Origin: Bacillota bacterium | GTDB lineage: Bacteria > Bacillota_A > Clostridia > Lachnospirales > Lachnospiraceae | Direction of reading: 5' to 3' | Assembly (NCBI GenBank): GCA_023443625.1 | Contig: JAEZTQ010000110.1 | Coordinates: 1-64,000, forward strand | Length of the DNA: 64,000 nucleotides | Part shown: positions 63,929-64,000 of the stretch, piece by piece | Layout: every line of letters starts with the position of its first letter | How positions within the stretch are numbered: position 1 is the first letter of the stretch | Made by a program: the position numbers and the translations under genes | The notes under the pieces: model-generated | The model's input: only the letters and a program-made list of their open reading frames with translations | Database searches by the model: none | What the model was told of the DNA's origin: nothing

Positions 63929-64000
63929 TTATGATGACGGCAGGGAAGGCTCCTTCCTGCCCAGAAGACGAAGCAATCTCATTACACCGTATTCAAATAG
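63929..64000 (-). CDS. Possible C-terminus of an ABC permease (partial)
   Basis: One minus-strand frame entering the window reads LFEYGVMRLLRLLGRKEP... and stops at 63929; the hydrophobic-basic end fits a permease C-terminus, and the neighbour is an ABC ATPase. Another frame stays open from about 63992 to 63855 (ending GFLEFIKR) but starts after a stop and has no start codon. The evidence is only context and 23 codons. Confidence 0.3.
   Translation of the reverse strand, partial: LFEYGVMRLLRLLGRKEPSLPSS

Noticed and set aside
63855..63992. Open minus-strand frame ending GFLEFIKR before the ABC ATPase
   Set aside because: It begins after a stop codon, has no start codon or ribosome site, and cannot be judged at the window edge.
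1..64000. tRNA, rRNA, CRISPR array, transposase or phage genes
   Set aside because: I looked for tRNA arms, conserved rRNA segments, regular repeat-spacer patterns and transposase or integrase motifs and found none.

Overview
The window looks like core chromosome of a low-GC, anaerobic, spore-forming Firmicute, most likely a Lachnospiraceae-type clostridium. The evidence is a multi-subunit [FeFe] hydrogenase operon of fermentative clostridia, many sporulation genes (spoIIR, sipL, cotS-like, an alpha/beta SASP, pdaA-like, a YtvI-like membrane protein), two T-box-controlled tRNA synthetase genes, strong AGGAGG ribosome sites, and a secreted subtilase carrying cellulose-binding-like modules. I see no rRNA, tRNA, CRISPR array, transposase or prophage.

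Layout. 1-5.3 kb: hydrogenase operon (NuoE-like, GHKL ATPase, HndB-like ferredoxin, NuoF-like, HydA). 5.4-8.2 kb: chemoreceptor with its own consensus promoter, and a PerR-type regulator. 8.3-13.9 kb: DEAD-box helicase, then a trigger-factor-like lipoprotein and the radical-SAM protein YgiQ. 14-19.4 kb: c-di-AMP receptor DarA, T-box-ileS, and an asparaginase. 20-28.7 kb (mostly +): GntR regulator with a stub of an ABC gene, nicotinate phosphoribosyltransferase, VanY-like peptidase, PlsC, CapA-like protein, SpoIIR, IspE. 28.9-37 kb (-): sipL-veg, a TetR/metallo-hydrolase pair, clpB. 37.4-42.3 kb (+): PdaA-like deacetylase, CorC-like CBS protein behind a terminator-containing leader, and a LysM-GH18 protein that has lost its catalytic residues. 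42.4-64 kb (almost all -): HD-GYP phosphodiesterase, DUF951-DUF6171-HAD operon, a probable 6S RNA, pgi, a coiled-coil membrane protein, PEGA protein, CotS-like protein, CCA transferase, a large LRR protein, the CBM-subtilase, T-box-proS, a YtvI-like permease, a CMP-kinase-like/ParB-like fusion and an ABC ATPase.

The themes are fermentative H2 metabolism, spore formation and germination, cell-envelope remodelling, and nucleotide second-messenger signalling (c-di-AMP receptor, c-di-GMP phosphodiesterase). Regulation is largely RNA-based: two T-boxes, a probable 6S RNA, a leader with an intrinsic terminator before the corC-like gene, and two unrelated genes preceded by the same arrangement of pseudo-SD, anti-SD and real SD, which could act as a translational switch.

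The most interesting items are the twin SD/anti-SD leaders (1222-1284 and 29487-29527), the kinase/ParB-like fusion, the GH18 pseudo-enzyme, the CBM2-CBM2-subtilase, the Cys/His insert in IleS, the 14-copy pentapeptide tail of YgiQ, the duplicated 24-bp element at the clpB promoter, the leader before the corC-like gene, and a short dispersed repeat that often follows terminators. No complete new multi-gene system was recognised.
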